Shown here: positions 14,597 through 21,896 of the stretch, in pieces
Layout: every line of letters begins with the position of its first letter
Position numbering within the stretch: position 1 is the stretch's first letter
Virus record (IMG/VR): IMGVR_UViG_3300032173_000018
Coordinates: 1 to 37,053 of that record
Reading direction: 5' to 3' (one strand)
Source of the DNA: a virus
DNA: 37,053 nt
Program-made: the position numbers and the translations under genes
The notes under the pieces: generated by a model
The model's database searches: none
Told to the model about the DNA's origin: nothing
What the model saw: only the letters and a program-made list of their open reading frames with translations

Positions 14597-14949
14597 AATT
14601 AATAATCACAGAATCACAATACAATAACTTATTCAATAATTTGGATGATAGTTTTTATGGTTCAGTTGAGGAGACCAACTTTGTTGTTGGTAACTTATTA
14701 ACTGAAGCGGAATATCAGGGACGTAAAGTAACCCTTAATAAACCATTTTTAACACCGGATGGACCAAAAAAACGTTCGGTATATGTTAAAAACGGGAAAG
14801 GAAATGTCGTTAAGGTTAATTTTGGTGACCCTAATATGAGAATTAAAAAAAATAGTCCATCTCATCGTAAATCTTTTAGAGCAAGACATCATTGTGAAAA
14901 TCCAGGACCAAAAGATTCCGCTCGTTTTTGGAGTTGTAGGGCGTGGTAG
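14593..14949 (+). CDS. Tagged protein with SFRARHHC signature, 118 aa
   Basis: The leader MKLIITESQYNNLFNNL has I-T-E at residues 5-7. A second possible L-x-E cleavage site occurs at LLTEAEYQG around residue 37, just before the conserved domain. That domain reads KVNFGDPNMRIKKNSP, then SFRARHHCENPG and RFWSCRAW, a signature I have seen in many phage proteins of unknown function, often near head genes. The start is coupled to the DUF5872-like gene. The Cys/His set could bind metal. Two tandem I/L-x-E sites before a conserved domain fit a processed head protein. Confidence 0.78.
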   Translation: MKLIITESQYNNLFNNLDDSFYGSVEETNFVVGNLLTEAEYQGRKVTLNKPFLTPDGPKKRSVYVKNGKGNVVKVNFGDPNMRIKKNSPSHRKSFRARHHCENPGPKDSARFWSCRAW

Positions 14950-14954
14950 TAATT

Positions 14955-15575
14955 ATGGTGTTTATTTATAAAATAGAAAATATTAATAACAACAAATGTT
15001 ATATTGGTTGGACAAGTAAATCTGTGGATTTTCGTTGGAGCGAACATAAATCTGACGCAATTAAAATTAGGGATAATCGTAAATTTTATAACGCAATACG
15101 AAAATATGGTGTTGATTCTTGGAATGTCACTACATTATGTGAGGTAAACAGTAAAGAAATTGCGTTAAAAAAAGAGATAAAATATATACAATTATACGAT
15201 TCATATCGTAATGGGTATAACGCTACATTAGGTGGTGATGGTAATAATGGAATAATAATGTCTGAAGAATCTAACATTAAACGTAGTGAAAAATTAAAAG
15301 GTATTAAAAAACCAAAAGGATTTAATGTTGGTAGAATTCATAGTGATGAAACAAAAGATAAAATATCTAAATCTCACATAGGTAAAAAAAAACCGTGGGT
15401 TAAATGGTCCGAAGAACAAATATTAAAAAGAGCAATGACTCGAAGGTCATTAACTAAAGAACAATACGATTTAATGATTAAATTAAGAGGTGAAGGAATG
15501 ATTACTAAAGAAATTGCTAAAATAATTAATACTTCAAATGATATTGTTAAAAAATGGATGCATAAAACTTGGTAA
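14955..15575 (+). CDS. GIY-YIG homing endonuclease (seg-like)
   Basis: 206 residues from the ATG at 14955; an upstream GTG overlaps the preceding stop and is less likely. The nuclease domain has IYKIE as strand 1, CYIGWT as strand 2, R27 and H31 in the first helix, E74 as metal ligand and N89. Residues 100-150 carry two NUMOD3-like repeats (ESNIKRSEKLKGIKKP and ETKDKISKSHIGKKKP), and the C-terminus is a helix-turn-helix (MITKEIAKIINTSNDIVKKW). This is a free-standing mobile nuclease, inserted between tagged genes and transcribed with them. Confidence 0.9.
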   Translation: MVFIYKIENINNNKCYIGWTSKSVDFRWSEHKSDAIKIRDNRKFYNAIRKYGVDSWNVTTLCEVNSKEIALKKEIKYIQLYDSYRNGYNATLGGDGNNGIIMSEESNIKRSEKLKGIKKPKGFNVGRIHSDETKDKISKSHIGKKKPWVKWSEEQILKRAMTRRSLTKEQYDLMIKLRGEGMITKEIAKIINTSNDIVKKWMHKTW

Positions 15576-15579
15576 TCAT

Positions 15580-16179
15580 ATGAAATTAATTATTACAGAA
15601 TCTCAGTACCACTCAATATTAGAGAATATTGAACCTTCAAGAACCGTAGTAGATAATATATGTACGGCCAAAAAGTTCTGTAAAGCACAGGGTAAAATAA
15701 CTTTTGGTCAATTAAGAGCTTTAGTTCAAACTGCAACAAAAATAAGATTAGCAAAACATATTGGTGAAGGAGGTTTTAAAGCAATCATGAGAATATTACC
15801 ATGGTTTATACCTCAGATTGCGGTTAGTGGGTTTATCGCATCGTCAATAAGAGCGATTAACAAAATAATGAGACCAACTCTAACTGAAACAGAGTCGTAT
15901 AAAACATGGTGGGGTAAAACAATTTTAAAAACTTTTAACTTTGTAGAAGGTGAATTAGGATTAGAGGACCCTTTCTCAAGAATATTTTTTATATCTGATG
16001 GTTTAATGACCATGATGGATGATAAGTATAAAGTTAAATTTGCCAAATACATATCTGAGTTGGCAGATTCAAAACCTGATAATGAAGAAGTTCCTGAGTT
16101 TTTTGTAGAAAATGAATTAAGGAATTGGGTTAACGATAAATTCTTATTAGAACCTCCTTTACCTCAAAAAACATTATAA
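15580..16179 (+). CDS. Tagged hypothetical protein, 199 aa
   Basis: The start is set at the ATG opening MKLIITESQYHSILENIEPS; an earlier in-frame ATG at 15538 lies inside the homing endonuclease gene. I-T-E is at residues 5-7. A hydrophobic central segment (AIMRILPWFIPQIAVSGFIA) may insert into a membrane. The C-terminal block FFISDGLMTMMDDKYKVKFA and ELRNWVNDKFLL is distinctive but not assignable. It follows the endonuclease closely and ends before a palindromic terminator. The membrane-active segment plus leader fits an ejected virion protein (inference). Confidence 0.75.
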   Translation: MKLIITESQYHSILENIEPSRTVVDNICTAKKFCKAQGKITFGQLRALVQTATKIRLAKHIGEGGFKAIMRILPWFIPQIAVSGFIASSIRAINKIMRPTLTETESYKTWWGKTILKTFNFVEGELGLEDPFSRIFFISDGLMTMMDDKYKVKFAKYISELADSKPDNEEVPEFFVENELRNWVNDKFLLEPPLPQKTL

Positions 16180-16183
16180 AAAA

Positions 16184-16215
16184 TTTTGAGAGGGACATCG
16201 ATGTCCCTCTCAAAA
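16184..16215. terminator. Palindromic bidirectional terminator of the GAGAGGGACAT family
   Basis: A perfect 32-base palindrome with core GAGAGGGACAT-CG-ATGTCCCTCTC lies between convergent genes. On the minus strand it is followed by AAAATTTTTT, a good U-tract for the leftward 72-aa gene. The same core occurs in the hairpin at 3488-3525. Confidence 0.75.
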
Positions 16216-16218
16216 GTA

Positions 16219-16437
16219 TTACAACATATTTGTGTCTTCCTCTTCGTAACTTTTTATTGTGTTTTTAACGTATTCACGTATTTTGAACATACTAGATAAA
16301 AACTCCAATCTTAATTTATGGAATTCTTCATCTTTGATTTCTTCAAATCTACTATAATGCTCAAAACAATAATCAATTCCTTCTTCTCTCATTCGGTAAT
16401 CAACCGATTTCCAATTTTCAAATTCTTCTTCAGTCAT
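16219..16437 (-). CDS. Small acidic helical protein, 72 aa
   Basis: It begins MTEEEFENWKSVDYRMREEG and is helical and acidic throughout (FEEIKDEEFHKLRLEFLSSM). It lies 12 bases after the 73-aa gene and before the palindromic terminator. No family is recognised. Base use and spacing match the neighbours, so it is probably a real gene. Confidence 0.65.
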   Translation of the reverse strand: MTEEEFENWKSVDYRMREEGIDYCFEHYSRFEEIKDEEFHKLRLEFLSSMFKIREYVKNTIKSYEEEDTNML

Positions 16438-16449
16438 ATTTTTAGTTTT

Positions 16450-16671
16450 TTACTTAATAATAATCATATTTGTGCTTGTAATAGGTAGTCTCATCACAGG
16501 AATTGCCGAAATCGAATCAGTTTCTAATTTCTGCATAATTTCGTAAAATCCTAATTCAGAACATTTTACAGTTGAAACATTGTCAAATGTTTCTAAAACT
16601 TTTGAATCTTCTCTTGAACCTGATAATAAAACTACTTTTTTAAATGTTGTGTTGAATGTGAGTGTTTGCAT
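16450..16671 (-). CDS. Small hypothetical protein, 73 aa
   Basis: It begins MQTLTFNTTFKKVVLLSGSR and has alternating strands and helices (FDNVSTVKCSELGFYEIMQK). It is a compact alpha/beta protein with no known motif. It leads a two-gene unit ending at 16219, with an AT-rich spacer of about 100 bases upstream that lacks either box. Confidence 0.62.
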   Translation of the reverse strand: MQTLTFNTTFKKVVLLSGSREDSKVLETFDNVSTVKCSELGFYEIMQKLETDSISAIPVMRLPITSTNMIIIK

Positions 16672-16775
16672 ATTTTTTTATATTGTTTAAATAATGTGTT
16701 TTTTTATTCTATTTTTATATTACAAATATATAAAAATTATTGGAGTAAAACAACAGTTTAAAAGTATTTAACAAT

Positions 16776-17159
16776 ATGGACATTAAAATAAATAAGGATA
16801 AATTTAAAAAACTACTGTTCAAGTACTTGGATTCACAAGATGAATTAAAATATGCAGAAGACCATGTAAATTATTATGAATCAAATGTTAAAGAGTTTTT
16901 TTACTCAAATTACCCTGACGATGACACTGAACCATATTTTGATTTTATTTTTGCGTACTATCAAACACCTGAAGGATATGAAGATGTTAATGGTGTAACG
17001 TCACCTTATGAATCTTCAACATACCCTTTAATTGAGATAGATACTTATCTCTACCAAAAAATAGTTGATTTGTTTGGTGATTTATATGCACCTCAATTAG
17101 TTCTTGAGTGGTTAAACAAACGTTATGATTTAAATGCGGTTAGTATTGCTGAAAATTAA
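16776..17159 (+). CDS. Small paralogue family protein, 127 aa
   Basis: It starts MDIKINKDKFKKLLFKYLDS, close to the gene at 4003 (FKYLD) but with the leader Glu replaced. The middle is acidic and Tyr-rich (NYPDDDTEPYFDFIFAYYQT). The C-terminus LVLEWLNKRYDLNAVSI matches the family helix-strand. The box upstream is TATTTAA rather than TATTTAT. It is the most distant member, 10 kb from the other four. The function is unknown. Confidence 0.72.
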   Translation: MDIKINKDKFKKLLFKYLDSQDELKYAEDHVNYYESNVKEFFYSNYPDDDTEPYFDFIFAYYQTPEGYEDVNGVTSPYESSTYPLIEIDTYLYQKIVDLFGDLYAPQLVLEWLNKRYDLNAVSIAEN

Positions 17160-17175
17160 TTTTATTATATTATTA

Positions 17176-17182
17176 TATTTAT
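17176..17182 (+). promoter_or_regulatory. TATTTAT box, 17188 gene
   Basis: TATTTAT ends 5 bases before the ATG at 17188. Confidence 0.5.
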
Positions 17183-17187
17183 AAAAT

Positions 17188-17676
17188 ATGGAAAAGTCAA
17201 AATTAGAAAACATTGGTAATAAACAATTATTTTACTTACTTAAAAGTTTTATATCAAAATCTAATGATTCAACGCCTGATATGGAAGATTATGATTTATC
17301 AAATAATTGTGACCAAGCAGCAAAAATTGTTGGGTTGGATTTAAATTTTCCAATTGACGAAAATTATATTGTCGCAACATTACACCTAAATACAAATTAT
17401 GATTTTTCAACACAAAAGCCAAATGGTGAAATTAAAAGACCGTCAGTTGGTGTCTATAAATTTGAAATTTCTGAAGATAGGACGGAGAATGTTAAAAGAA
17501 CATATAGCCATAAAATGGTTTCTTATGATGCAAACTTAGTTATTCCAACAAGTAGAATGGCTGAAGGTGAAGGGGTATTTGATTATTACGATGGTGATAT
17601 GATTGATGAAGATTATTACGATGGTGAAACAACAGATGTTAGTTATGACTATAGTTCAGTAAGAAAAATTAGTTAA
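17188..17676 (+). CDS. Hypothetical protein with YYDG repeats, 162 aa
   Basis: Not recognised. It begins MEKSKLENIGNKQLFYLLKS, a helix with an L-x-x-L-L tail but no hxE site early. The C-terminus carries a short direct repeat in DNA and protein: DYYDGDMIDEDYYDGE, then Tyr/Ser-rich DVSYDYSSVRK. The repeat is 27 bases apart and could expand or contract. It precedes the zinc-rich protein by 1 base, so the two are probably co-expressed. Confidence 0.7.
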   Translation: MEKSKLENIGNKQLFYLLKSFISKSNDSTPDMEDYDLSNNCDQAAKIVGLDLNFPIDENYIVATLHLNTNYDFSTQKPNGEIKRPSVGVYKFEISEDRTENVKRTYSHKMVSYDANLVIPTSRMAEGEGVFDYYDGDMIDEDYYDGETTDVSYDYSSVRKIS

Positions 17677-17677
17677 A

Positions 17678-18532
17678 ATGAAAAAAGAACAATTACTATC
17701 ATTAGTTAAAAAATTATCAATACAATATAAAAATGGTTTACATCCTGGTAATGTATTAGGTACATTAAGAGAGAATAAGTTTATTACAGAATTATTTGGT
17801 GATAGGATATCTGGTGAAGATTTAGCGTATATGTGTTTTCTTATACCTCAAGAAAAAAAAGGTAAAGATATTAACGTTGCTTATGATATTATGAAATCCA
17901 ATTTATTTGGGGTATCAATTGCAACTATATTAGAACATGACCCAAATGTTGAGTGTCCTTCCTGTGACGGTGCTGGCCAAAATGGTTGTGAAGATTGTAT
18001 GGGAGATTCGTATTTAACATGCGATTTGTGTGATGGTTCAGGTGAAGTTACGTGTATTGATTGTGAGGGTTCAGGTGAAGATGAAGATTCGGAAGGTAAA
18101 GATTGTGGTGAGTGTCATGGTGGCGGACAAGTGTATTGTGATGAATGTGGTGGTGATGGGAATATTGAATGTAACTCATGTGATTCCACTGGTAGTGTTG
18201 ATTGTTATAATTGTGATGGTAATGGTGATATTGCAACTAACGATTCAATTAAATTAGAATATTCCTTTGTATTATCTTGGAATAGTAAATTTAGAGATTT
18301 GTTTGAAACTATGGAACAACCTAAAGTAATTAATAACGAAACCTATCTTAAATTAATAGATAACTCTCAATCATTAGTATTCTTTAATAAAGAATGGGTT
18401 GATGAGTCTGATGACCATGGTCTTCTTGATTTGGAAGATAATACAACAGTATTTATTACTGTAGATTTAAAACCAATGATTGAATTACAAAATCCTTCAG
18501 GTGCGTTAAAAGTTAGAGGTCTTTATGTTTAA
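17678..18532 (+). CDS. DnaJ-type cysteine-rich zinc protein, eight CxxC motifs
   Basis: 284 residues. Residues 93-181 hold eight CxxC motifs, mostly followed by GxG-like turns (C93/96, 104/107, 115/118, 126/129, 143/146, 154/157, 165/168, 176/179). This is the DnaJ central zinc-finger design, CxxCxGxG, doubled from four to eight, enough for four zinc ions. There is no J domain and no DnaJ C-terminal domain. The N-terminal 90 residues are helical (MKKEQLLSLVKKLSIQY), and the C-terminal 95 residues form an unknown domain (LEYSFVLSWNSKFRDLFETM). A chaperone-like or host chaperone-interfering role is possible. Confidence 0.85.
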   Translation: MKKEQLLSLVKKLSIQYKNGLHPGNVLGTLRENKFITELFGDRISGEDLAYMCFLIPQEKKGKDINVAYDIMKSNLFGVSIATILEHDPNVECPSCDGAGQNGCEDCMGDSYLTCDLCDGSGEVTCIDCEGSGEDEDSEGKDCGECHGGGQVYCDECGGDGNIECNSCDSTGSVDCYNCDGNGDIATNDSIKLEYSFVLSWNSKFRDLFETMEQPKVINNETYLKLIDNSQSLVFFNKEWVDESDDHGLLDLEDNTTVFITVDLKPMIELQNPSGALKVRGLYV

Positions 18533-19027
18533 CTAATAGAACGTTGCATTATCTCTAAATCTTTCTAAATTACTTAATATCAGATTATAAACTTTTGGTA
18601 AATAAAAGTGTTTATACCAAGTTAATAAATCTTCAATACCATCAAATTCTATTTGGCTTTTTAATTCGATATAAAAACCCTCATCAATCGTAAATCCGTT
18701 GATTTTATATTCTATCGATTCAACAGGTGTGATGTCATTACCACCCCAAAATGGTGTTGCCATGGTTAACATTTTTTCATCGTCAGGTCCTTTATACTCC
18801 CAATAAAATATACCATCCCAATTACTAACACTTATCTCACAATCTTTATAAACAGTAGGTAATAAATTATCTCTATTCAAATCAAAAAGTAACATATTTG
18901 CGGTTTCATAATTAATAGGGTAATTTGCAATCCTAACTAATTCATATTTTGGTAACCCCAATATATTAGATGCGTTAGTTAAACCCAAATTTTCTATTAA
19001 TTTGTATATTTTTTTTTCTTTACTCAT
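18533..19027 (-). CDS. Hypothetical protein, 164 aa
   Basis: Not recognised. An N-terminal helix-turn-helix-like segment (KLIENLGLTNASNILGLPKYELVRI) is followed by a beta-rich body with Trp residues (SVSNWDGIFYWEYKGPDDEK) and a C-terminal helix. The stop is directly back to back with the stop of the zinc protein, with no bases between. The start overlaps the previous gene by 8 bases. Confidence 0.7.
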   Translation of the reverse strand: MSKEKKIYKLIENLGLTNASNILGLPKYELVRIANYPINYETANMLLFDLNRDNLLPTVYKDCEISVSNWDGIFYWEYKGPDDEKMLTMATPFWGGNDITPVESIEYKINGFTIDEGFYIELKSQIEFDGIEDLLTWYKHFYLPKVYNLILSNLERFRDNATFY

Positions 19028-19754
19028 AATTAACTTTAAAACTTAAATCCACATCAATACATATTTGCGGTAACATTTGTTCAATAGTATTCATAACATT
19101 TTCTTGAACATCGTCCCAACACCAACTAGGTAAATCATCTTCACCATGACCTCTTTCCCATTCGTCAGTTTCTTCAAACCCAACTAAGATTCTATTTACG
19201 TTAATATATACAGTACCAGTATATAAAGTATCTTGTTCACATAAACTAAGTTCACGTTCATTTGGTTTCCATAATTCAACATTTTTTACCACGTACTCAA
19301 CGTGCCAATCAACCATATCATCATTATCAGTATAGGGCATTGTGTATGACCCTTGATGTGTAGGTTTATCGCTAATCAACTTAGTTATAATACTTTTAAA
19401 TCTATCAACCGAGTTTGTTTGTTCTTGGATTGACTCTTTATCAAACTCAATATAAACCTCACCGTAATTATACCCTAAACTACTAAGAGATTGTTCTATT
19501 ACAATTTTTAATAGTTTCTTTAATCTACCTAAACGACCATCTTTAACATCAACTTTGACTTTAGCAACTATTGTATTAAAACTAATAGGTTCATACTCAC
19601 CTCTACGATTCCACATATTGTTTGGGTACCCACTAATGTCAATCACAAATTTAGGTAATTCAAAATTGTGTTGAGATTTAAACCTATCAATAAATTTAGG
19701 TAATATTTGTTTTACCACCTTCTCAACCTCAGAGATATACAAATTTTTTTTCAT
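19020..19754 (-). CDS. Tagged hypothetical protein, 244 aa
   Basis: The leader MKKNLYISEVEKVVKQILPK has Y-I-S-E at residues 6-9. There are two similar halves by eye: helix-strand patterns RFKSQHNFELPKFVIDISG near residue 24 and MNTIEQMLPQICIDVDLSF at the C-terminus. A TATTTAT box lies 7 bases before the ATG. The 3' end overlaps the 164-aa gene by 8 bases. No enzyme motif is seen. Confidence 0.72.
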   Translation of the reverse strand: MKKNLYISEVEKVVKQILPKFIDRFKSQHNFELPKFVIDISGYPNNMWNRRGEYEPISFNTIVAKVKVDVKDGRLGRLKKLLKIVIEQSLSSLGYNYGEVYIEFDKESIQEQTNSVDRFKSIITKLISDKPTHQGSYTMPYTDNDDMVDWHVEYVVKNVELWKPNERELSLCEQDTLYTGTVYINVNRILVGFEETDEWERGHGEDDLPSWCWDDVQENVMNTIEQMLPQICIDVDLSFKVNYE

Positions 19755-19865
19755 CTATAATATAAATATATCCCATAATAGTTTATATTATTATTTAACT
19801 TCAAAACCGCAGATTAAATGTTAACCTCATATTTATTTAATAAATAAACAATTAAAAATTAAATT

Positions 19866-20462
19866 ATGTCTTACAAAAGAGAACAAATTGAGTCGGCGGT
19901 TAAAAGTAAAGGTCACGTATGGTTTGAGGATGCAAACAACAAAGGTTTTGATGTGAACATTGTGGGAGTTAGAAATGATTCTACAGGTGATAAAGTTACC
20001 AATGTATTTGATGATTATATTACATTATCATACAAAGAAAATGGTGAATGGAAATTCCATATTTGGCCAGCAACTACTGACCCAGGTAAAAAAGGTGTTA
20101 TGGAATATCATAACGCTGCGGGTGTTGCTCGTTTAGTTGAGGGCCAATATCGTGGTTCCCACACTATTAGATTACACCAAGGTAAATATGAAGCGTTAGG
20201 TCAAGCAAAGAATGTTAAGGTTTATCGTGATGCAAATCGTGATATGAAATATGATGAAACAAAAATAACTGAAGGTGTTTACGGTATTAATATTCATAAA
20301 GCGGGTGCTGACTCAACTTACGTAGAGAATTGGTCTGAAGGTTGTCAAGTATTTAAGAAAGCTGCGGATTTTGAGGAATTCATGTCAATCTGTAGAAAGT
20401 CTAAAAACATCCATGGTAACTCATTCAGTTATACTTTAATTGGAAGTAACGATATTAAATAA
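19866..20462 (+). CDS. YkuD-like (L,D-transpeptidase-like) protein, 198 aa
   Basis: The C-terminal half has the arrangement of a YkuD active site: I-N-I-H144 (GVYGINIHKAG), a gap of 12 residues, then S157-E-G-C160-Q. In L,D-transpeptidases the corresponding motif is HxxG then SxGC. The N-terminal part carries IWPATTDPGKKGVMEY, a strand pattern also seen in phage YkuD-like proteins. It would cleave or remodel peptidoglycan cross-links, either during lysis or entry. There is no signal peptide, so export would need a holin or virion delivery. The Ser-x-Gly-Cys set is intact. A TATTTAT box lies about 31 bases upstream. It overlaps the next start by one base (TAATG). Confidence 0.7.
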   Translation: MSYKREQIESAVKSKGHVWFEDANNKGFDVNIVGVRNDSTGDKVTNVFDDYITLSYKENGEWKFHIWPATTDPGKKGVMEYHNAAGVARLVEGQYRGSHTIRLHQGKYEALGQAKNVKVYRDANRDMKYDETKITEGVYGINIHKAGADSTYVENWSEGCQVFKKAADFEEFMSICRKSKNIHGNSFSYTLIGSNDIK

Positions 20463-20851
20463 TGACTCAAGACCAAGAAATACAAGCGTTAAACAAGATT
20501 GTTAATTCAGGTCTTATACTATCGACGTACCCCAATGTTGACCATATTGATGTGTCTATACATGGGGCGCGTCAGCCATATCTTATCTATAAAATATATA
20601 TGAAAGATGAAAACGCAACTAAAAAAGATATGTATGAGGATGTTGACCCTTTTTGGTTGGTTGACCATCATATTAAGAACGTTGTATCTAAATTAATTCC
20701 TTTTAAACATTTATCAATTAAAAATCCTGATTATCAAATGATTGTTTATAATGGAAGTGGTATTCCTATTTTTGATTGGGAACACGATTTAAGTCAAATG
20801 AACCCTGGTAGTTCAGGTAAAACTGATTGGGAACAAAGACAAGAAAGATAA
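20462..20851 (+). CDS. Hypothetical protein coupled to the YkuD-like gene, 129 aa
   Basis: It begins MTQDQEIQALNKIVNSGLIL and ends NPGSSGKTDWEQRQER. The middle has DPFWLVDHHIKNVVSKLIPF and the block IPIFDWEHDL. Translation is linked to the YkuD-like gene through TAATG, which suggests a partner or regulator of that enzyme. Its stop abuts the stop of the convergent gene at 20852. No known domain. Confidence 0.72.
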   Translation: MTQDQEIQALNKIVNSGLILSTYPNVDHIDVSIHGARQPYLIYKIYMKDENATKKDMYEDVDPFWLVDHHIKNVVSKLIPFKHLSIKNPDYQMIVYNGSGIPIFDWEHDLSQMNPGSSGKTDWEQRQER

Positions 20852-21421
20852 TTATTTTTCACCACTTGTGAAATCAATATCATTAAACACAATTACAATT
20901 CCCGTACGGCTAGTTATTTCTTTTGAAAGGTATTCATCAGTACAGTCTTGAATTTCATTTTCAATCTCCCATCCAAATTCTTCTTCATTTCTTGCATCAA
21001 TTAATTTATAAAGTTCTCCATTCTGAAATAAAGTCACCTCACCATTAACATCATCAATAAGTACTGTAGTTGTAAATTGGGTTGAATTTTTTTCTTGTAC
21101 TTCAGATACAGTAAATTTGTAATCATAACCACCATAAATAGACCCAACAACATGGTGGGTGCCTTTTAACAATTCTTCAGTCATTTCAATTGATTTAGAC
21201 TCACCTAACCACTCTCTTAAAAAACCTAAAACATCATAATACCTAATTTTAGTTTTACCAACAATTAACTCAGGTAATCGAGTACCTTCAAAACCAAATA
21301 ACTTATAAAAGTTATCATCAATTTTACCACCAAATCTATCCCAATATTTAAAGAAAGCTTTCTTTTCGGCAAGGAATTCGTTGATACTGTGTAATTGTTG
21401 TTCTGTTATTTTAAGTTTCAT
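20852..21421 (-). CDS. Tagged hypothetical protein, 189 aa
   Basis: The leader MKLKITEQQLHSINEFLAEK has I-T-E at residues 5-7 and a second L-A-E at 17-19. The middle segment TKIRYYDVLGFLREWLGESK recalls the helix of the small paralogue family but is longer. The C-terminus is acidic (NEEEFGWEIENEIQDCTDEY). No promoter box is visible; the gene lies 12 bases after the 145-aa gene and is probably in the same transcript. Confidence 0.72.
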   Translation of the reverse strand: MKLKITEQQLHSINEFLAEKKAFFKYWDRFGGKIDDNFYKLFGFEGTRLPELIVGKTKIRYYDVLGFLREWLGESKSIEMTEELLKGTHHVVGSIYGGYDYKFTVSEVQEKNSTQFTTTVLIDDVNGEVTLFQNGELYKLIDARNEEEFGWEIENEIQDCTDEYLSKEITSRTGIVIVFNDIDFTSGEK

Positions 21422-21433
21422 AATATAGTAAAT

Positions 21434-21871
21434 TTATTTTAATTTTTGAATAACTTCTTGAACATCTTGTCTTTTAACAAAATCAATTACATCTTGTTTT
21501 AATTTTTTGGTTGAACAGAATCTATTGAAGAACATTTCAGGAATCTCATCCCTACTTTCTTCCCAAGTTGAGAAGTCATATCCATCAGGGGTTAAATCCA
21601 TTTCTCTGTCAGCCCATTCTTTTTCTCTTTCCGAGGCAACATCAATAGTATGTATACCTTCAGAATCAATTAGATAGTCACCTACTTTAAGATAAACATG
21701 GACTAACACATCGTCAATATTTTCATTATCATCATCAAGTCTTTCAGCTAATATTAAATGGTAATTAATTTCCTCATTAGGAAGTAACTCTTGGAATACT
21801 TTTATTAGATATTTTGCAAAGTAATGACAATGTCCAAATTGATAATCATTACCAAAGAATGTTTGTTCCAT
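21434..21871 (-). CDS. Possible papain-like fold protein (GHCHYFA), 145 aa
   Basis: It begins MEQTFFGNDYQFGHCHYFAK, with Cys15 next to His14 and His16 at the start of a hydrophobic helix. A strand VHVYLKVGDYLIDSEG follows around residue 75, with a histidine and an aspartate placed as in a Cys-His-Asp arrangement of papain-like or transglutaminase-like folds. The assignment is by layout only. The ATG lies 4 bases after a TATTTAT box. It is the first gene of a two-gene unit. Confidence 0.65.
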   Translation of the reverse strand: MEQTFFGNDYQFGHCHYFAKYLIKVFQELLPNEEINYHLILAERLDDDNENIDDVLVHVYLKVGDYLIDSEGIHTIDVASEREKEWADREMDLTPDGYDFSTWEESRDEIPEMFFNRFCSTKKLKQDVIDFVKRQDVQEVIQKLK

Positions 21872-21875
21872 ACTG

Positions 21876-21882
21876 ATAAATA
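21876..21882 (-). promoter_or_regulatory. TATTTAT box, 21871 operon
   Basis: TATTTAT on the coding strand ends 4 bases before the ATG at 21871. Confidence 0.5.
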
Positions 21883-21896
21883 CAAACGTATCTTAT

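Noticed and set aside
14943-14954. GTG start upstream of the homing endonuclease.
   Set aside because: It overlaps the previous gene's stop and adds four residues without motif; the ATG at 14955 starts MVFIYKIE in register with the nuclease fold.
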